From: Albophoma yamanashiensis
Taxonomy: Eukaryota; Ascomycota; Sordariomycetes; Hypocreales; Ophiocordycipitaceae
DNA: 64,000 nucleotides
Direction: 5' to 3'
Assembly: GCA_001600555.1 (NCBI GenBank)
Contig: BCKH01000002.1
Span: 3,761,964-3,825,963 of the forward strand
Both the position numbers and the translations under genes were made by a program. The number at the start of each line of letters is the position of its first letter. Within the stretch, counting starts at the first letter, position 1. The notes under the pieces were generated by a model that saw nothing but the letters and a program-made list of their open reading frames with translations, did no database searches and was not told the origin of the DNA. Shown piece after piece: positions 43,516 through 54,251 of the stretch.

Positions 43516-45053
43516 CGACAACGCATGAGCTAGGGCATACCGGACATCTGTCCAGGGTTCGGCGTCGGCAGCTATACGAGCAACCATAGCTCAAGGTAGC
43601 TAAGACTGAAATAGCTGAATCTGTTATGCGACGGCCAGTCTGGTGAGCTCAACGTGCAACAGCATCTGTAGCTCCACTACAGCCGTATAAGGCTTCATTT
43701 GTTCTTCCCCTGCCAAAATCATGCGTTTTCAGGCACATTCTGACTTTCGCCTATCGGGTGAACGCGTAGTTCCTCGTATTGGCTTAGCCGATGGCGAGAT
43801 GTGATCTCACCTCCTCTGGAGACACGTCATACCACAAATCGCCAGCCTAACCGAGACAAACCAGAGACCGGAGGCAGCTCGCTTCAAGCTCTCGGTCAAG
43901 CTGGGTCCTTTGAGACATGATGGGGCAGATCCGATTTGTCGTCTCCTGAACGCTAGAAAGTACGGGACCCTGGCGATGTTCTGAACATCCCGCCATACTT
44001 CACAACCCAGGACCTGAATCAGCCTTGCAAGGATGCACCTGAAGTTATAACCAACACGAACGTGGCTTGCATCAAGATCAACTCGTCCACAGGCTGGCAA
44101 CGGGATACGGTTCCGTCGTATTGGCTTCAGGATAGCGATCTAACCAGAATCGATCAATTAGGAGGGAGAGAACGCTAACTTTCTCAGCCAAACAAATTTG
44201 TCTATGCCGACTCCTAAGGATGGCATGGACGTCTATGTAACGCTCATCTACTCCAAGGTTCTCCGTTCTCTCTTGTCTTTGTATTATTCCCACGCAAGAG
44301 TCAACATCCAAAACCTATTTGCCTCCTTAGATCTTAATTGCATTACTGTTCAGAAATGGACTCGAACAACTCGGCCCAGCTTCCTATTATGCGTTGACCC
44401 TTCTCAAATCAGCGAGTAACCCCTCCCAATAGTCCCTGGTCCACCCCAGCCCCCTCTGAGGAAGAGTCGCAAGAGTTGAAAGAATACTTGTGGATGGCTA
44501 AGAGAAATGGAACACCGGAAGCACGGCGCCTGCAGAAGGGCAAGCAGTCACTATAGAAATTAGGTGCGGGGCTTCGGAGCCCAATTTCCAAGCCCGACTT
44601 ACAAGGATATCAAGCAGGGGCCTTGGACCAGACCACTCTTGACAGGGCTCTTGCTAGCGCTGACTCAAACTACAATTGAAAGTGAGCAATAGTGACTCAT
44701 TCAACATGACGGGAAATTGGGACACTGCCATTCGCTACTGCACATGATTACGAAGATCGCTCGTCATTCGCCTGCTTTCCATCCATGCCCATATGCGGCC
44801 AAGGCTAGCAGCGCATTCGATTCGCGAGGATAGTGTTCACTGCGAAGCCTGGAGTAGGATTAAATACCACATGAACACCCCAGGATTCGAGTTGTTTCTA
44901 TCATCAATCCTCCATACGGAGAGCCTATCTATCACATTCCGACAAAAGTCAATGAGCACAGCGTTTGACGTTTCGCACCACAAACAGGACGCATTCACCA
45001 AGTCGATGCCTAAGATTGTGAATGACAACGAAAGCCACGAGAGCTATTTGACG
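43516..45053. other. gene-poor region
   Basis: Short ORFs on both strands (for example 43807-44100 minus, 44198-44419 plus) with no recognisable residues. No gene supported. Confidence 0.45.
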
Positions 45054-46132
45054 ATGACCACCACACCTTTTTTCTGTCGAGTGTGTGATGTCACACTGGC
45101 CGATACAGATGCCTGGCGAAAACATGCAAAAGATGAATGGCAGTAAGTGAGACCCAAGAGAATATTTCAGCGCTCGTTATTAATACTGCGCCTTGCAGCG
45201 TGTACAAACTGCAGTGTCGGATAGCTCCCGCTGATGCCGTTGTCTTGCCACCTTCGTCAGCCGCTCTCGAGGACACAAGCCTTGCACCAGCTACTGCACG
45301 AATCGAAGGCCGCGACGAGCAAATTGACGACGACGAAGGTCAGAGCCCAGACTCTCAAGAAATAGAATCCAACGCAGACCAGGATGAGCCACAACCGCCT
45401 ACCTTTATCCCTGACCAATGCCTGTTTTGCGGCGACAAGTGCGGCACCTTTGAGGACAATGTCGCCCATATGACGACGGCACATACGTTCATTGTTCCCT
45501 ATCAGGAGTATCTAGCGGTAGACTTGGAGACTCTGATTTGGTACCTTCATCTGATCATCTACGGATACATGGAGTGCATCTTCTGTGGGACGAGCCGCAA
45601 CAGCCTTGAGGCTGTACAGCAGCACATGATGGCAAAAGGACATTGTCGATTCGACATTTCTTCGGAAACCGAGGATTTCTACGAGATTCCAGCTTCTGAG
45701 ACTCACGAGTCCTTGAACTTGATTCGCCCTGACGAGATGTCTTTGCGACTGCCGTCCGGAAAGCTATTAGGACATCGAAACCAAGGACACGCCCCTAACA
45801 ACCTCGACAGATCGCGGCTAGCAACATCAACAACGCAGTCTATGGAAATAGAACGGCTAGAAACTTCCAGCCATGATCTTCAGAATGTTTGCAGAGATGG
45901 CAAAAATATGGCGATGCTCGCCGCACGAATTTCTCATTTAAGCGCTGCTGATCAGCAAAGTCTATTACATTTGCCCAGCCACGAGGTACGATCAGTTCTC
46001 GCGGCTAGGAAGAGACAGCTGGACAGGGCAACGCGTATGGAATTGATGGCAAGGAGTAAGGTTGAAAGGCTTGGAAACAAGACGCTTATGAAACATTTTA
46101 AGAATGACGTCCCCGGAAGGCTCAATGGATAA
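45054..46132 (+). CDS. REI1/ZNF622-like C2H2 zinc-finger protein (paralogue)
   Basis: Exons 45054-45142 and 45199-46132 (GTAAGT donor, TTGCAG acceptor, phase 2) give 340 aa. Start MTTTPFFCRVCD places the first zinc finger at the N terminus as in Rei1; longer in-frame ATGs upstream (44952, 45006) are possible. Zinc-finger parts: CRVCDVTLADTDAWRKH, QCLFCGDKC with AHMTTAH, then ECIFCGTSRNSLEAVQQHM ending KGHC, followed by the Rei1-like FYEI and LPSGKLLGHRN motifs. Rei1 releases Arx1 from cytoplasmic pre-60S ribosomes. This copy is shorter than typical Rei1, has lost part of the inter-finger and tail sequence, and sits in gene-poor DNA, so it is probably a divergent paralogue and not the housekeeping gene. 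Confidence 0.8.
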
Positions 46133-46303
46133 ATGAAGGAAACGAAGAATAGCGAGAATGCGGGCCGACGAGCCGTCCTGTAATCCTCACTCAGATTCCA
46201 GAATGAGATTCTTGAACATGAGCCACAAAGCCGGAACTTGATTAAAGAACTTGTGAATTTCGAAAACCCTGTCTATCACACTAGGAGCCTGTCGTGCATC
46301 CTC

Positions 46304-46687
46304 TTAAAGCTCAATCTTTGCCTGTGGCTCCCTCTCAGTATCCCAAGGAAAGCCCACTTTCCACGATAACTCCTCGCGAGGCTTAATTGTCGACAGCACA
46401 ACGACGCACGAGTGGTCACTAGCTTGTAAACTAACAATGCGGTAAAGTCCTCGGGCTATATGTTTCGTGACTTGGATGATCGCTTCGTGAACGCTTCTGT
46501 TGGTTCCAGTGCGTAGTATGCGGAAGTCAGAACCATAATTTATATTGATAAATATGACGTCGACTTTGTGAACGGATATGTATCCAGAAGTTTCCCCCCC
46601 GGGCCAAGTCGAAGGGTGGGTTGAAGCGTCGACTTGGTATTGCACTGGGAATGGGCCAGACGTTCCAGTTGGGTCTTGAAATGACAT
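46304..46687 (-). CDS. hypothetical protein
   Basis: 127 aa from the ATG at 46687 (MSFQDPTGTSG); not recognised. The frame is open a further 35 codons upstream, without another ATG but ending in a GTG, so an upstream exon is possible. Composition is that of a normal soluble protein (YISVHKVDVIFININYG, HIARGLYRIVSLQ, WKVGFPWD), with no membrane segment, signal peptide or motif. It lies convergent to the REI1-like gene. Confidence 0.4.
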   Translation of the reverse strand: MSFQDPTGTSGPFPVQYQVDASTHPSTWPGGETSGYISVHKVDVIFININYGSDFRILRTGTNRSVHEAIIQVTKHIARGLYRIVSLQASDHSCVVVLSTIKPREELSWKVGFPWDTEREPQAKIEL

Positions 46688-48198
46688 TGTGATGTTTTGT
46701 TTGACTTCGTAGCTGTAAAGTTGTCGAAACTTGTCGAAGTGCAAGGTCGGCTTGGGGAAAGTAACCTTGTAAATTAAATGCCGAGTAGGCACCTAAAGAC
46801 TTGATACGATTGCCGATAATGGAGCATCTAACGCCTCGCTATTTTATCGTCTCCCAGGGCAAGGCTTTATATTTTCTTCTCTTGCCTGCGGGCAGACGAT
46901 TTTTCCGCATTGTTGTACTGACAAGACGAGGCGGGCGTTTGACATTCAAAGGGTCACATGTCACTCACCCCCCTTGTCCCGCTGCCATATGGGTGGAGAT
47001 GCAGCCTGCAAGTTGCCTGAACCACTAGGCTTACGTGTAACCGCTAACGAGCCAACAGCCTCACTCGTCAGCCTCACCCGTTAGTATAGATAGAGAAAGG
47101 GAAGATGCATTTGCCGGGTTGCATTGCTGAGAGAGCATTCTATCTCACATTTGACACCTTGGAACCATTAGTATATGTAACATTACTATTACTACCTCAG
47201 TACAAATAATTAACAGTAGACCTATGGTTTCTATTGCTATCATGACGTTCATTAGGACATCCTGCTTGCTGGGAAGGTTGCCAGGACCATTAAATCGGGT
47301 AGCATCAAGATCTCAGGCAAACTCGGTTGCATTAATCTGTGATATCGAGCTACGAAATAGTCTAAGAAAGGTGCCATCCCGGCAGGCTTGCAGCAAGTGA
47401 GGCTGTTCGTTACGCAACGCATTCGTCAGCAACATCTTAAACATCATCTCAAACCAATAGCATGAGACGAGCAACATTGACAACGCTAATGCATTGTTCT
47501 GCCCACTTAATTGATCACACATGCTGTTGGTTATTCACGACTTCCTTTTATGACCCGTGACGCGTGGCCTCAAGAGCTAATGCAGTCTTTTGCCCGATTA
47601 ACGTGCCAACCATGCGGTTGGTTGCTTACAACATCCATCAATGATAAGCTGTGCGCAGCCTCGAACAGAAAACCTACGATTGCGGGCTTGATGGGTCCAG
47701 CTTCGTCACTTCTGCCTTCTTTTCTCAGACTCGAAGGCCATTTAAGACTCGCGCACCAAACAAATTTGTTGTCACGGTTTCTCTTCAGCTGCAAGAGCGC
47801 TAATGCCAGCATCCTGCACTGGCTGGTCGAGATGCTCGATACTACTGGGCAACTGTGCTCCACTCCGGAATGGCTCATTTAGTTGACACTGTCAATAGTA
47901 TGAACGGTTTAGGATGGGCGGAATGCCTGTGTTGACGTGTCACTGCGTATGTTCTTCATAACTCAGCCATCTTTCCAAACAAGGTTTTCGACACTCAAGT
48001 GTCTTGAATACTGAGCTGAGCTGCACAGTTGAGCCGTCGGTCATTGTGCCTATGCTTCATTTCGAACCATTGGCAGTGTAAACAGACGCTTTCAGGTCAG
48101 TCGAAAACATCATTCAACTCTGAGAGTGCCATTTTCTGGTGCGGTACGTCAAGAAAACAGCGTTTTATCATCTATCACTGGTATTGTTTTGGTTCTAG
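46688..48198. other. gene-poor region
   Basis: Right end of the accessory stretch. ORFs at 47511-47882 and 47570-47878 overlap on opposite strands; neither is supported. Confidence 0.5.
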
Positions 48199-49632
48199 TT
48201 ACAGCTGGTCCTTCATCTCCTTCTTGATGCGCGTTACCGTGCCGGCACCACCGTAGACCATGCCGGTGTACACCATAGCCACGCTCGCGCCCGCATTCAG
48301 CACCTTGAGCGCCTGCTCGCCGTTTGTGATGCCGCCAGTCGCAAAGAGGACCTTCCCGGCGCCGTCACTCGCCCCCTTCTCCCCATCTTTGGAAGCAAAA
48401 GATTGCGAATCCAGCATCTTGCGGTATCGTCCAACCAAATCAAGCGTGCGGCTGAACATGGCTGGGCCGGAATAGCCTCCCTGCTCCATCAGGGCTGCCT
48501 GCTCCTTGCCTGTCAGCCTCACGCCCTCAGGGACAAGACCTGCCCTTCGCTTGGTCGTGTTCCCAACAATGACGCCATCCACGCCACTCTTGTAGACTGC
48601 CTGAACGATGCCCTCCATCTGCTCGTCATCGTCCTCGTCAGGCGATACCTTGACCATGACCTTGGGTCGCGTCTTCCTATCCGTCTTGGCAGCCTCGTCG
48701 ACCACGGCGCTCAGCAGCCGTGTCAGGGGTTCGGTTGCCTGCAACTCTCGGAGTCCTGGTGTGTTCGGGCTGCTGACGTTGACGACGAGTACATCGGCAT
48801 AGCGCGCCAGTCTCCGTGCGCAGTACACGTGGTCATCCGCAACTGCCTTCTCGTCCCTCTCGTCCGTTTCCTTGTTCTTGGCGATTTGCACAGCGAGCAG
48901 CCGGCCCCGCTGCAGACTACCTGGGGGAACTCCCACCTCGCCATCGAGGACTGCCGTCTCGCTCACCCCCAGTGACCTGGCAAATCGGCGCACGCGGTCT
49001 CGCAGCCGCATAGCCACATCGTCAGCGCCTTTCGAGTTGAGCCCGTATCTATTCACCATTCCATCCACAGCCGGTACCCGGAACACGCGCGGCTTGGGAT
49101 TGCCGCCTTGCGGAACCGGCGTAATGCCGCCGATTTCCACAACACCAGCTCCTAACGCAAACAGCGCATCAGGGATCTCGCCATCCTTGTCGAGGCCGGC
49201 CGAGATGCCAACCGGATTGCTCAATTGGGTATCGAAGACGGAAACCGACAGTTCCGGAGTGTTGAGGGTGCTGTCGCGTTCGCGGATGTGGAGATTGAGC
49301 TGGTACAGGGTTTTCATCATGGTAGTCCCGGCGTGATGGGCGTCCTCGGCGTCGGGAAACGCCAGTCGGATCAATGGCGGCACGACCCATCGATGGACGA
49401 AGGCTCGCGTGTCGGTGATGTACAGGTATGCGACGTAGAGAGAGGCTGCTAACGCGCTGCCGTACAGAATGGTCTTTGCACGGCCAGCCCCGGCGGAGGC
49501 GTTCTCGGACGATGTCGACGCATATCGGCGCTGGATTCCCGCGAATCGCGATTGGGCGCAGGCGACGCGCAGCCGGGACGTCGACTCGAGGGTTCTGAGG
49601 CCGACCCGCGATCGCAGAGTTGAGAACGACAT
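48199..49632 (-). CDS. dihydroorotate dehydrogenase, class 2, mitochondrial
   Basis: Pyrimidine synthesis enzyme (URA9/PYRD type) that oxidises dihydroorotate to orotate with FMN and passes electrons to ubiquinone. Single exon, 477 aa; the real ATG is at 49632 (MSFSTLRSRVGLR). Residues 1-40 are an Arg/Ser-rich mitochondrial presequence, then an inner-membrane anchor (ILYGSALAASLYVAYLYI, about 56-73), then the alpha/beta barrel. Seen: NPVGISAGLDKDGE, EIGGITPVPQGGNPKPR, NRYGLNSKG, the class 2 catalytic serine in NVSSPNTPGLR, and FMN-site ATGGI and GASVAMVYT. The insertion with EKAVADDHVY is normal for fungal enzymes. Intact. Confidence 0.95.
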   Translation of the reverse strand: MSFSTLRSRVGLRTLESTSRLRVACAQSRFAGIQRRYASTSSENASAGAGRAKTILYGSALAASLYVAYLYITDTRAFVHRWVVPPLIRLAFPDAEDAHHAGTTMMKTLYQLNLHIRERDSTLNTPELSVSVFDTQLSNPVGISAGLDKDGEIPDALFALGAGVVEIGGITPVPQGGNPKPRVFRVPAVDGMVNRYGLNSKGADDVAMRLRDRVRRFARSLGVSETAVLDGEVGVPPGSLQRGRLLAVQIAKNKETDERDEKAVADDHVYCARRLARYADVLVVNVSSPNTPGLRELQATEPLTRLLSAVVDEAAKTDRKTRPKVMVKVSPDEDDDEQMEGIVQAVYKSGVDGVIVGNTTKRRAGLVPEGVRLTGKEQAALMEQGGYSGPAMFSRTLDLVGRYRKMLDSQSFASKDGEKGASDGAGKVLFATGGITNGEQALKVLNAGASVAMVYTGMVYGGAGTVTRIKKEMKDQL

Positions 49633-51203
49633 GATCGGCAGGGGACACGATGCCGCGTCAGCTCGCAATGGCGTTCAATGGCTGATGGAGATGCTCTTGT
49701 CGCAGGGCGTGACATGTGTCGCGCGCTACCTTTCCGAGGTCTCGAGACAAATTGCCCCACGGTGCATAGTGCCCGTGCAACACTTACACTGTATAACTAG
49801 CACTGTACCTCGGTCCATGTCCTCGGGAAGTGTGTAGAGTGTAGACACGTCCTAGGTACCGTACATGTATGAGCCATGATACCGCCATCATAAATGGCCT
49901 ATTGAAAGAGTGTGAAAATTCTGACGCGTTTGCCATGTCAAACTGCGCGCTTCGTCCTGCCGCAGAGCGGCGCGCCTTCAGCTTGTGCTTGAACGTTCCT
50001 ACATGTAGCTTCTGATTTTAACCAAGCTGCTGCGTATTGCCGCCGCCATATCGCATCTCAAGCAAATGATGCATTCTGCCGCCTGATGATAGTTAGTGGC
50101 TGCGCACTTCCGATCAGTTGAAGAGTATCTTGATGAAGTATTTGTATCTGGGAAATCATGAACTGTTGTCTGAACTGACTTGTTCCCAGTGAGGGAAGGC
50201 TGCAAAAATAAAGCACGCGGAAGCACACAGTTCAACCAGTATGGCAAGTCTTGCCCATGACGTGTCTTGTTGAGTCGACTTGAGCCTCGCGCCGCTGGAG
50301 GGAACGTGGAACATATGTTGCTTCTAAGTACGATAACCCGAGCAGTGCACTTACGAGCTCATAAACTTGACATCCTGTCTCGCCGAGGGCCGTTGCAACC
50401 GACCTCAACAGGAGATGCGCAGGAGCTACAGCTCGCTTCACCTACTCGTACATGGATTCTACACGTACAAGCGCAATATTCGCCTTGCTCAGCCGTTTTG
50501 GTCAAACGACAAATTGCTTCCCACTATTCAAGGTTCACAGCCTCCCGACGCTACGGTCTCGAACCCACCCCGCGCAATTGATCTTGAATCCACTCGGCGC
50601 TTTGAATCGAGTCCCTGATAATAGCAGCGGGGGCTCCGAAGCTGGGCACGTGTAGATCACCTACGGCAGTCTGCGATGAAGATGTGGAGCCGTCGAGGGA
50701 TGGGCCGGTGGCTTGAAGGGACTAGGCTGTGGATACTACTTGTAAGCTATCTTACGCAATGGGAACTTGAGGAATCGTCGCGAGACAGACGCTGCACATT
50801 GCATCGCAAGCTCTCCGTCTAAGCAGCCTGAACAGAGTAAACAGCTCGGCCATATTTACGTACGTTGTTGACCGGTACCGCTGATCACGAGTCAGAGACA
50901 GGACGCCAAGGTAATGATCGACGTTTCCATTCACATTCTGTCCAAATCGCTGATTCCAGAAGCCCCCCCCGCCACGTTTAGTTTGTCATTCAGCTTACGT
51001 GAATTTGGCCGAGAACGAAGCTATGACGTTGCGGACAAGGGGAGTGCTACATGTAGTACTACCGTACGTATTTTTGGGCAATTTGCGATATCTCGTAAAA
51101 TCAGACTCAGCATCTACTCGGCAGTTGTGTCTTTTAATGAGGGTATACTATGCTCGAACTAATTACAAGGTAACAAAATTAAAATGGCCCCCCCTGGGAA
51201 TGT
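49633..51203. other. intergenic
   Basis: 1.6 kb of DHODH promoter plus the 3' flank of the ankyrin gene. Small overlapping ORFs only. Confidence 0.5.
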
Positions 51204-54200
51204 CTATAAAGAATTTGTCCGTAGGATGGTAACGGCGTCGTCCCACCTCCGCGAGACGGCAATCTCCGTCACCGTTCGGCCCAGCTCGTCTTGGACGGTC
51301 AGGTCCACGCCCGAGTGCTGAGCCAGCTTCTTGAGCATGCCAAGATCACCGTTCTCAAGGGCTTGCATGATGCCGTTCCACCCTCGGTACATCTTGTTCG
51401 GGTCGGCGCCCTTCTCCAGTAGCATGTCGATGATGTCCGTAGAGTCTGCCTCCAGCCTCCTGAGTGCCTTGACGATGGGCAGATGCTCTCCGGGAGCGTT
51501 CACATCAGCACCGCCCTCGCAGATGAGGTACGCCACGATGTCTTTGCGGTATTCGCGAATGGCCGTCGTCAGAGGTGAGAAGACACCACCGTTCCTGTCC
51601 TCGACAGAAACGCCGGCGGCCAGCAGAAGCTTGACGGACTCGAGCTGGTTGGCGACTACAGCCATCTCCATGACACCCTTGAAAGCCCTAGGCTCGGGCA
51701 GTACGCCAAGGATGCGGCGGAGAAGCTCCGGGTGCCTGACGGCCATGCAGACTGGCCAGTCCTGTCCTCGAACATTGGGATTCGCGCCACGCGCCAGTAG
51801 AATGTCGACGAACTCAACTTTGTTGTCCCGAATGGCACTGGTCAGGGCTGTGTGGCCCTTTGGTGTCTTGTCATCCGGGTCAAGGCCCTGGTCCAGCAGC
51901 CACTTCAAGCCCTTGGCACTGTTGGAGCTGACCGCGGTTTCCAAGATGCCCTTGGGCGAGTTGAGATCCGCACCGGCAGCGACAAGTGCCGGCAGGAAGT
52001 GTTCCCTGTGGTGGGTCAGACACTTGAAAGCCGGGTACTCGCTGGCCGGGACGTTTGGATCCGCTCCGCTGCTCAGCAAGAGCTGGAAGATGTCGCTGCG
52101 GTCATCTCGGATAGATGTGCACAACGGTGTGTAGACACCATCCTTCTTGGCGTTGGGGTCCACTCCAGCTTTCAGGAGAATGCGAATCGACTCGATGCTG
52201 TTGATACTGCTGGCAAGCTCCATGATTCCGGGGCACTTTTTGTAATCCGCTCCACTGTTCAGAAGCAGCTGCAAGATCGGCGGCTGGTAAGTAGAAGGCC
52301 ACAGCATATGCTTGGGCCCCGGAAGGTTGGGATTGGCGCCATGCTCTATGAGGCTGGAGACAATGTCGGATCTTCCGTTCGTAATTGCCTCGAAGAGAGC
52401 AGTCTTGCCCTCCCTGTTCTTCTCGTTGGCGTCCGCTCCGTAACCCAGGAGCATGTCGACGAGCTTGATGGGGGTCTTCTTGCCGATGGAGGCGATGAGG
52501 AGCGTATCGCCGTTGGCGGTTGACTGGTTTGGAGTACCGCCGTACATCAGCAACAGGTGCGCAAAGCGAACGTTGTGGGCAATCACAGCCACAGACAGGG
52601 GCGATTCAAGTTCCGGGCCGGTGGATTGATTAGGATCCGCTCCGTATTTGAGCAGAGCGCTGGCGCCGGCGACGAAAGACTTTTCGGCGGCGGCCACGAG
52701 AGGACTGACGCCGTCTCTATCCGTGTCGTTTGGATCAGCGCCAAATACGAGCAAATGCCGTACGCTCTCCGCGTCTTGGGCCAGGACGGCTTCGTTCAGG
52801 GCATGGATATCGGCGCCGGTGTTGGGCGAGACACCTCTGTCGAGGAGCTGCACGAGGAGCTTGTGGTCCTTGTTTCGAATGGCTGACACCAGAGAGTTTT
52901 TGCCGTTGGGTTTGTCGGCATCAATCTTGCTGCGAGGCTTTCGTCGCGGCAAGTTGAAAGGCTCGCTCTTGAGATGCACCACCTTGGACCCGTCGAGGTC
53001 AAGGTTGGCAATGTCCGCCAGCAAAGCCTCAAGCTCGCGGCTCATCTCGCTACTCGGTTCACGGCTGGCCTCGTCGCTTTCGTCGAACGCGCCCAGCCGG
53101 TCGTTTGCAACAATTCTTCTCGGCGGATGGCCGTCATATGAGCTGACAGAGCTTGTTGTATATCGAGTTGTGGGGCTGCCAGTGTTATGTTCAGAGGAAC
53201 CTGCAAAGACGCTGCTTTCTCCACTCAACGAGTCTTGGGCGAATGGAGAGGACTTGTCGCCTCTCGGAGGGTGGTGCAGCGATGGCAGCGATGGCAGCGT
53301 AGCAGTAGCATGATGCATGTTCGCAAGCCGGTGATCCTCGACGCTTCGCTGGGCCAGCGATGTTTGAGCTGCTGCTCGGTAACTTGAGCTCTTGTCTTCA
53401 GAGGCTATGGACCCGGCTCGCTTGTTGCGACGCAGGTCATTTCCTTCCATGGCGGCGGCCAAGCCGATGTATCCAATACCGAGCTCGCTGTCAAGCTTTT
53501 CGGATCCGATATTCCATTGGAACATGTAAGCGCTCATCTTCAAGTCCTCTCGTAACTTCGCCAGTGCCAATGTAATTCGCTCGGTGCTGTTATCGCCAAA
53601 GACCTTTCCGAAGCCGCGCTTCATGCGACCCATGGCACCTTTTCGTTCGTACTCAAGGTTCTTGCCGACGACCTGGTCCAAGACTCGAAAGTCGCACTGA
53701 GCCGCTCGAAATTTCTTGTCCAAGACAGTGATCATGTCGAAGGGTAGAGCTTGGCCATTGCGGACAGACTCCCCCAGACCGGCCTCGATATAGAAGAGAA
53801 CCTGGCAGGTCTCAAGCAAGTCATTCGACAGGGTGTCAAAGCCGTGAGGCATGTGCTTGACCAAGGTTGCGTACTCTGCCATGCGCTCCGCAACTCGGTC
53901 GCCCGCTGCTGCGGTGTTGCTGCAGAGCTGCAGACATTGCGTCTGCGCCTTGGAAGCGGTGGCCATGCCTGGAACTCTGTAGGAGCCGGAGAGCTGGTGG
54001 TCAGAAGGCGGTTGGGGCCAGTGTGCGGATAGAGTGGGAGTAGTCTCTCGGTACCCGGCGTTGAGGGTCCTTGTTGATGATGCGATTGTAGATGCGATTG
54101 TACTTGGTGTTGGCGGGGGCAGCCCAAGAGCTTCTTGAAAGTCCAACGTCAGGGACGACTCCTTGGGGGGCACTGAGGGCGGCTCAGGCGAGTAGTAATA

Positions 54201-54251
54201 GCCTCTCTCTGCTCTATCTCCTGGGAGATATTCGTGAGGGTGGTTGCTCAT
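51204..54251 (-). CDS. large ankyrin-repeat protein
   Basis: Single exon, 1015 aa from the ATG at 54251 (MSNHPHEYLPGDRAERG). Residues 1-90 are Pro/Ser/Tyr-rich. Residues about 100-280 are a helical, conserved-looking domain (TLVKHMPHGFDTLSNDLLE, ITLALAKLREDLKMSAYMFQW). A Ser-rich linker follows, to about 455. From about 460 to the end run roughly fifteen ankyrin-type units (VSPNTGADIHALNEAV, GADPNDTDRDGVSPLVAAA). Three consecutive blocks of 91-98 residues, starting GIMELASS, GILETAVS and GVMEMAVV, repeat the same three-unit pattern. No enzyme, NACHT or membrane domain is visible; a protein-binding scaffold is the cautious reading. Upstream frame beyond 54251 is non-AUG. Confidence 0.88.
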   Translation of the reverse strand: MSNHPHEYLPGDRAERGYYYSPEPPSVPPKESSLTLDFQEALGLPPPTPSTIASTIASSTRTLNAGYRETTPTLSAHWPQPPSDHQLSGSYRVPGMATASKAQTQCLQLCSNTAAAGDRVAERMAEYATLVKHMPHGFDTLSNDLLETCQVLFYIEAGLGESVRNGQALPFDMITVLDKKFRAAQCDFRVLDQVVGKNLEYERKGAMGRMKRGFGKVFGDNSTERITLALAKLREDLKMSAYMFQWNIGSEKLDSELGIGYIGLAAAMEGNDLRRNKRAGSIASEDKSSSYRAAAQTSLAQRSVEDHRLANMHHATATLPSLPSLHHPPRGDKSSPFAQDSLSGESSVFAGSSEHNTGSPTTRYTTSSVSSYDGHPPRRIVANDRLGAFDESDEASREPSSEMSRELEALLADIANLDLDGSKVVHLKSEPFNLPRRKPRSKIDADKPNGKNSLVSAIRNKDHKLLVQLLDRGVSPNTGADIHALNEAVLAQDAESVRHLLVFGADPNDTDRDGVSPLVAAAEKSFVAGASALLKYGADPNQSTGPELESPLSVAVIAHNVRFAHLLLMYGGTPNQSTANGDTLLIASIGKKTPIKLVDMLLGYGADANEKNREGKTALFEAITNGRSDIVSSLIEHGANPNLPGPKHMLWPSTYQPPILQLLLNSGADYKKCPGIMELASSINSIESIRILLKAGVDPNAKKDGVYTPLCTSIRDDRSDIFQLLLSSGADPNVPASEYPAFKCLTHHREHFLPALVAAGADLNSPKGILETAVSSNSAKGLKWLLDQGLDPDDKTPKGHTALTSAIRDNKVEFVDILLARGANPNVRGQDWPVCMAVRHPELLRRILGVLPEPRAFKGVMEMAVVANQLESVKLLLAAGVSVEDRNGGVFSPLTTAIREYRKDIVAYLICEGGADVNAPGEHLPIVKALRRLEADSTDIIDMLLEKGADPNKMYRGWNGIMQALENGDLGMLKKLAQHSGVDLTVQDELGRTVTEIAVSRRWDDAVTILRTNSL
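51384..52229 (-). repeat. three-copy ankyrin super-repeat inside the ORF
   Basis: Coding blocks 52229-51951 (93 codons), 51950-51678 (91 codons) and 51677-51384 (98 codons) align with one another over a three-ankyrin pattern (G[IV][ML]E[LTM]A...LL..G, then PL.T[SA]IR, then ADPN-like). They are diverged in sequence, so this is an old duplication. Confidence 0.7.

Noticed and set aside
52648..53313. Plus-strand ORFs (51331-52134, 51852-52523, 52648-53313) across the ankyrin gene
   Set aside because: Shadows of a long, well-supported minus-strand coding region.
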